A DNA stretch of 44,121 nucleotides, taken from the NCBI RefSeq assembly GCF_937997535.1, contig NZ_CALKTT010000101.1, positions 1-44,121 on the forward strand. Reading direction: 5' to 3'. The number at the start of each line of letters is the position of its first letter. The stretch's first letter is position 1. The stretch comes from an uncultured Campylobacter sp. (GTDB taxonomy: Bacteria > Campylobacterota > Campylobacteria > Campylobacterales > Campylobacteraceae). Below, in pieces: positions 42,827-44,121 of the stretch. A program made the translations under genes and the position numbers. Under the pieces are notes generated by a model that made no database searches, was not told the origin of the DNA, and saw only the letters and a program-made list of their open reading frames with translations.

Positions 42827-42857
42827 CTCCGCTTTACATTTTCTTTAAGGAACAGTT

Positions 42858-42992
42858 ATGAAAAGAACGTACCAACCTCACAATACCCCTAAAAAGCGCA
42901 CTCACGGCTTTCGCGTCCGCATGAAAACAAAAAACGGCCGCAGAGTTTTAAGCGCAAGACGCGCTAAAGGCAGAAGAAGATTGGCTGCGTAG
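42858..42992 (+). CDS. rpmH: 50S ribosomal protein L34
   Basis: 44 residues, MKRTYQPHNTPKKRTHGFR to the end RRRLAA: the full, strongly conserved L34. AAGGAA precedes the ATG. First gene of the classic rpmH-rnpA-yidD-yidC cluster. Its final codons probably overlap the start of rnpA. Confidence 0.97.
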   Translation: MKRTYQPHNTPKKRTHGFRVRMKTKNGRRVLSARRAKGRRRLAA

Positions 42993-43315
42993 GCGAATTT
43001 ACTGCGATAAGCGATAGCAGGGTTTTTTCGGAGGTTTATAAAAGTGCGGCGAAGTGGCATTGCGAATGCGCTGTTGTGTATTTTTTAGCTAGCGAAGAGC
43101 GTAAATTTAGCGCGGTCGCCAGCAAAAAAATAGGCAATTCGGTCACGCGAAACCGCGCCAAAAGACGTTTGCGCGCCGCGTTTTATAATCAAAAAGACGC
43201 CATTGTTAGCGGAATTTTTATATTAATCGCAAAAAAGCAGATCATAGATATGAGTTTTGAAGACATTGAGCGAAATTTAAAATGGGCGTTTAAAAAGATC
43301 GTCGCAGTAAAATGA
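42980..43315 (+). CDS. rnpA: Ribonuclease P protein component, atypical start
   Basis: The conserved part 'VASKKIGNSVTRNRAKRRLR' (RNR motif) is certain. The first ordinary start, GTG 43076, would give only 79 residues and drop the typical N-terminus. That part is clearly encoded upstream in frame ('FTAISDSRVFSEVYKSAAKWHCECAVVYF'), but the frame from 42968 has no ATG, GTG or TTG before 43076. The best candidate is ATT 42980 (111 residues, the usual RnpA length), overlapping rpmH by 13 bp and preceded by AAAGG; ATA 43007 is an alternative. RnpA helps the RNase P RNA cut tRNA 5' leaders. A sequencing error is also possible. Confidence 0.7.
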   Translation: MGCVGEFTAISDSRVFSEVYKSAAKWHCECAVVYFLASEERKFSAVASKKIGNSVTRNRAKRRLRAAFYNQKDAIVSGIFILIAKKQIIDMSFEDIERNLKWAFKKIVAVK

Positions 43316-43650
43316 AGAGATTTTTTATAGTCGCGATCGGGTTTTATCGAAAATTTATTTCGCCTTTGCTACCGCGCTGTTGCCGTTATTATCCGAGCTG
43401 TTCGGAATACGCGCTTTATGAGTTTAAGTTTAACGGCGTCCTTGGCGCGCTCTGCGCTGTAACGGCTAGAATTTTAAGATGCAATCCGCTCTTTAGCGGT
43501 GGCATAGATTATCCGATAATCGCGCGAAATTTCAAATTTTGCGTATTTTCTAAAATCCGCAGCAGCAATGCCTCTGCGGATAAATTTAAGCTTTGGTTCA
43601 TACCATATAAAAAAAATAGATATTACGTCATACGACTAGGAGAAAAATAG
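43312..43650 (+). CDS. yidD: Membrane protein insertion efficiency factor YidD
   Basis: 112 residues. 'YRKFISPLLPRCCRYYPSCSEYALYE' and 'RILRCNPLFSGGIDYP' are the signature of YidD. A short tail of about 35 residues follows the family core. It aids YidC-dependent insertion of inner-membrane proteins. Overlaps rnpA by 4 bp and yidC by 1 bp. Confidence 0.93.
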   Translation: MKRFFIVAIGFYRKFISPLLPRCCRYYPSCSEYALYEFKFNGVLGALCAVTARILRCNPLFSGGIDYPIIARNFKFCVFSKIRSSNASADKFKLWFIPYKKNRYYVIRLGEK

Positions 43651-44121
43651 TGCTAGATAAACTTCCTCAATCAAAGCGCCTTGCTATCGCAATAGCAACT
43701 GCGCTCATATTTTTCGTAGCTTACGATCATTTTTATTTATCAAAAATTCGCGCCGCTATGGAGGCAAACGCAACCGCAGCGCAAATCGCGCAAAAAAATG
43801 CCGCCAAGTCCGCTCCGCAAACTACCGCCGCTGGCGTGAGCGCGCAAGGAGCGAATTTAAATACCTCAAATTCCATCTCCGCACCGTTAGTGCGCGTGGT
43901 TGGCAAAGAAGCAAATTTCACGATCGACGGGCTCGGTCGCATAAGCTCGTATGTGCTAAACGATGCTAAATTCCGTGATGAAAACGGCGATGCGATAAAT
44001 TTAATTGATCCTAAATCACATTCTAAACCGCTTGAGATGCGCTTCGAGGACGCGGCGTTGAATACAATGGCTTTCGATACTCCTTACAGCGCTTCATCTA
44101 GCGAGCTGGACGTACGAAATG
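43650..44121 (+). CDS. yidC: Membrane protein insertase YidC (5' part, runs off right edge)
   Basis: GTG 43650 is preceded by AGGAG and shares one base with the yidD stop. 157 codons are visible and the frame is open to the end. First membrane helix at about 9-28 (RLAIAIATALIFFVAYDHFYL), then an Ala/Gln/Asn-rich linker and the start of the periplasmic domain ('VRVVGKEANFTIDGLGRISSYVL'). The insertase core lies outside the window. Place after rpmH-rnpA-yidD settles the identity. Confidence 0.93.
   Translation, partial: MLDKLPQSKRLAIAIATALIFFVAYDHFYLSKIRAAMEANATAAQIAQKNAAKSAPQTTAAGVSAQGANLNTSNSISAPLVRVVGKEANFTIDGLGRISSYVLNDAKFRDENGDAINLIDPKSHSKPLEMRFEDAALNTMAFDTPYSASSSELDVRN

Noticed and set aside
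1..44121. CRISPR arrays, tRNA/rRNA genes, insertion sequences or prophage genes
   Set aside because: None seen: no regular repeat-spacer array, no cloverleaf with a TTCGA-type loop in the spacers, no transposase or integrase.

Overview
The window is chromosomal DNA of a Campylobacter (Campylobacterota). The evidence is the dense A/T motifs of the AAATTT/TTTTAAA type and several gene blocks in C. jejuni-like order: rnr-holA, rpsF-ssb-rpsR, queA-tatC-tatB-hemW diverging from rppH-lysC-hobA-holB-folP, glmU-coaBC-uppS-...-prepilin peptidase-lptG-truA, and rpmH-rnpA-yidD-yidC. HobA is specific to this phylum. Coding DNA looks richer in G+C than in C. jejuni. A decayed 3' end of the flagellar rod gene flgG, and the lack of fliP beside glmU, suggest a non-motile lineage; C. 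gracilis is my best guess, which is inference.

Layout. 1-352: start of a minus-strand protein with a membrane helix and an acidic Ca-binding-like motif, running off the left edge. 576-6155: HDOD protein, RNase R, DNA polymerase III delta, then S6-SSB-S18. 6273-7164: two small membrane proteins, the first behind a (TA)8 tract. 7766-12907 (minus): hemW, tatB, tatC, queA, a degenerate kinase/receiver protein and a small unknown ORF in the same frame behind one TAG. 13044-17005 (plus): rppH, lysC, hobA, holB, folP. 17006-20520: a poorly populated stretch with an unknown protein, two gene relics, a Sel1-repeat protein, a 32-bp perfect palindrome and degenerate repeats. 20521-22244: lrgA-lrgB-cytidylate-kinase-like operon. 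22444-25877: small unknown gene, periplasmic siderophore esterase and TonB-dependent receptor with a Fur-box-like palindrome. 26506-29537: TAXI-type TRAP transporter. 29771-36841 (minus): glmU to truA cluster. 36992-42782 (plus): EamA transporter, then a MacA-MacB-outer-membrane-factor efflux operon ending in a small secreted protein. 42858-44121: rpmH, rnpA, yidD and the start of yidC.

How the genes work together. Most are housekeeping: replication (HolA, HolB, HobA, SSB), translation and RNA processing (S6, S18, L34, RnpA, RNase R, RppH, QueA, TruA), envelope building and protein export (TatBC, YidC/YidD, GlmU, UppS, LptG) and cofactor/amino-acid synthesis (FolP, CoaBC, LysC). The accessory parts are iron-siderophore uptake, TRAP uptake, MacAB efflux and LrgAB.

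I did not find a convincing new multi-gene defence or mobile system. The most unusual features are the rnpA reading frame without a normal start codon, the long low-complexity additions in core proteins (HDOD protein, TatB, TruA), the flagellar relic, the degenerate kinase/receiver protein, and intergenic arrays of A/T palindromes at about 40-bp and 31-bp spacing.
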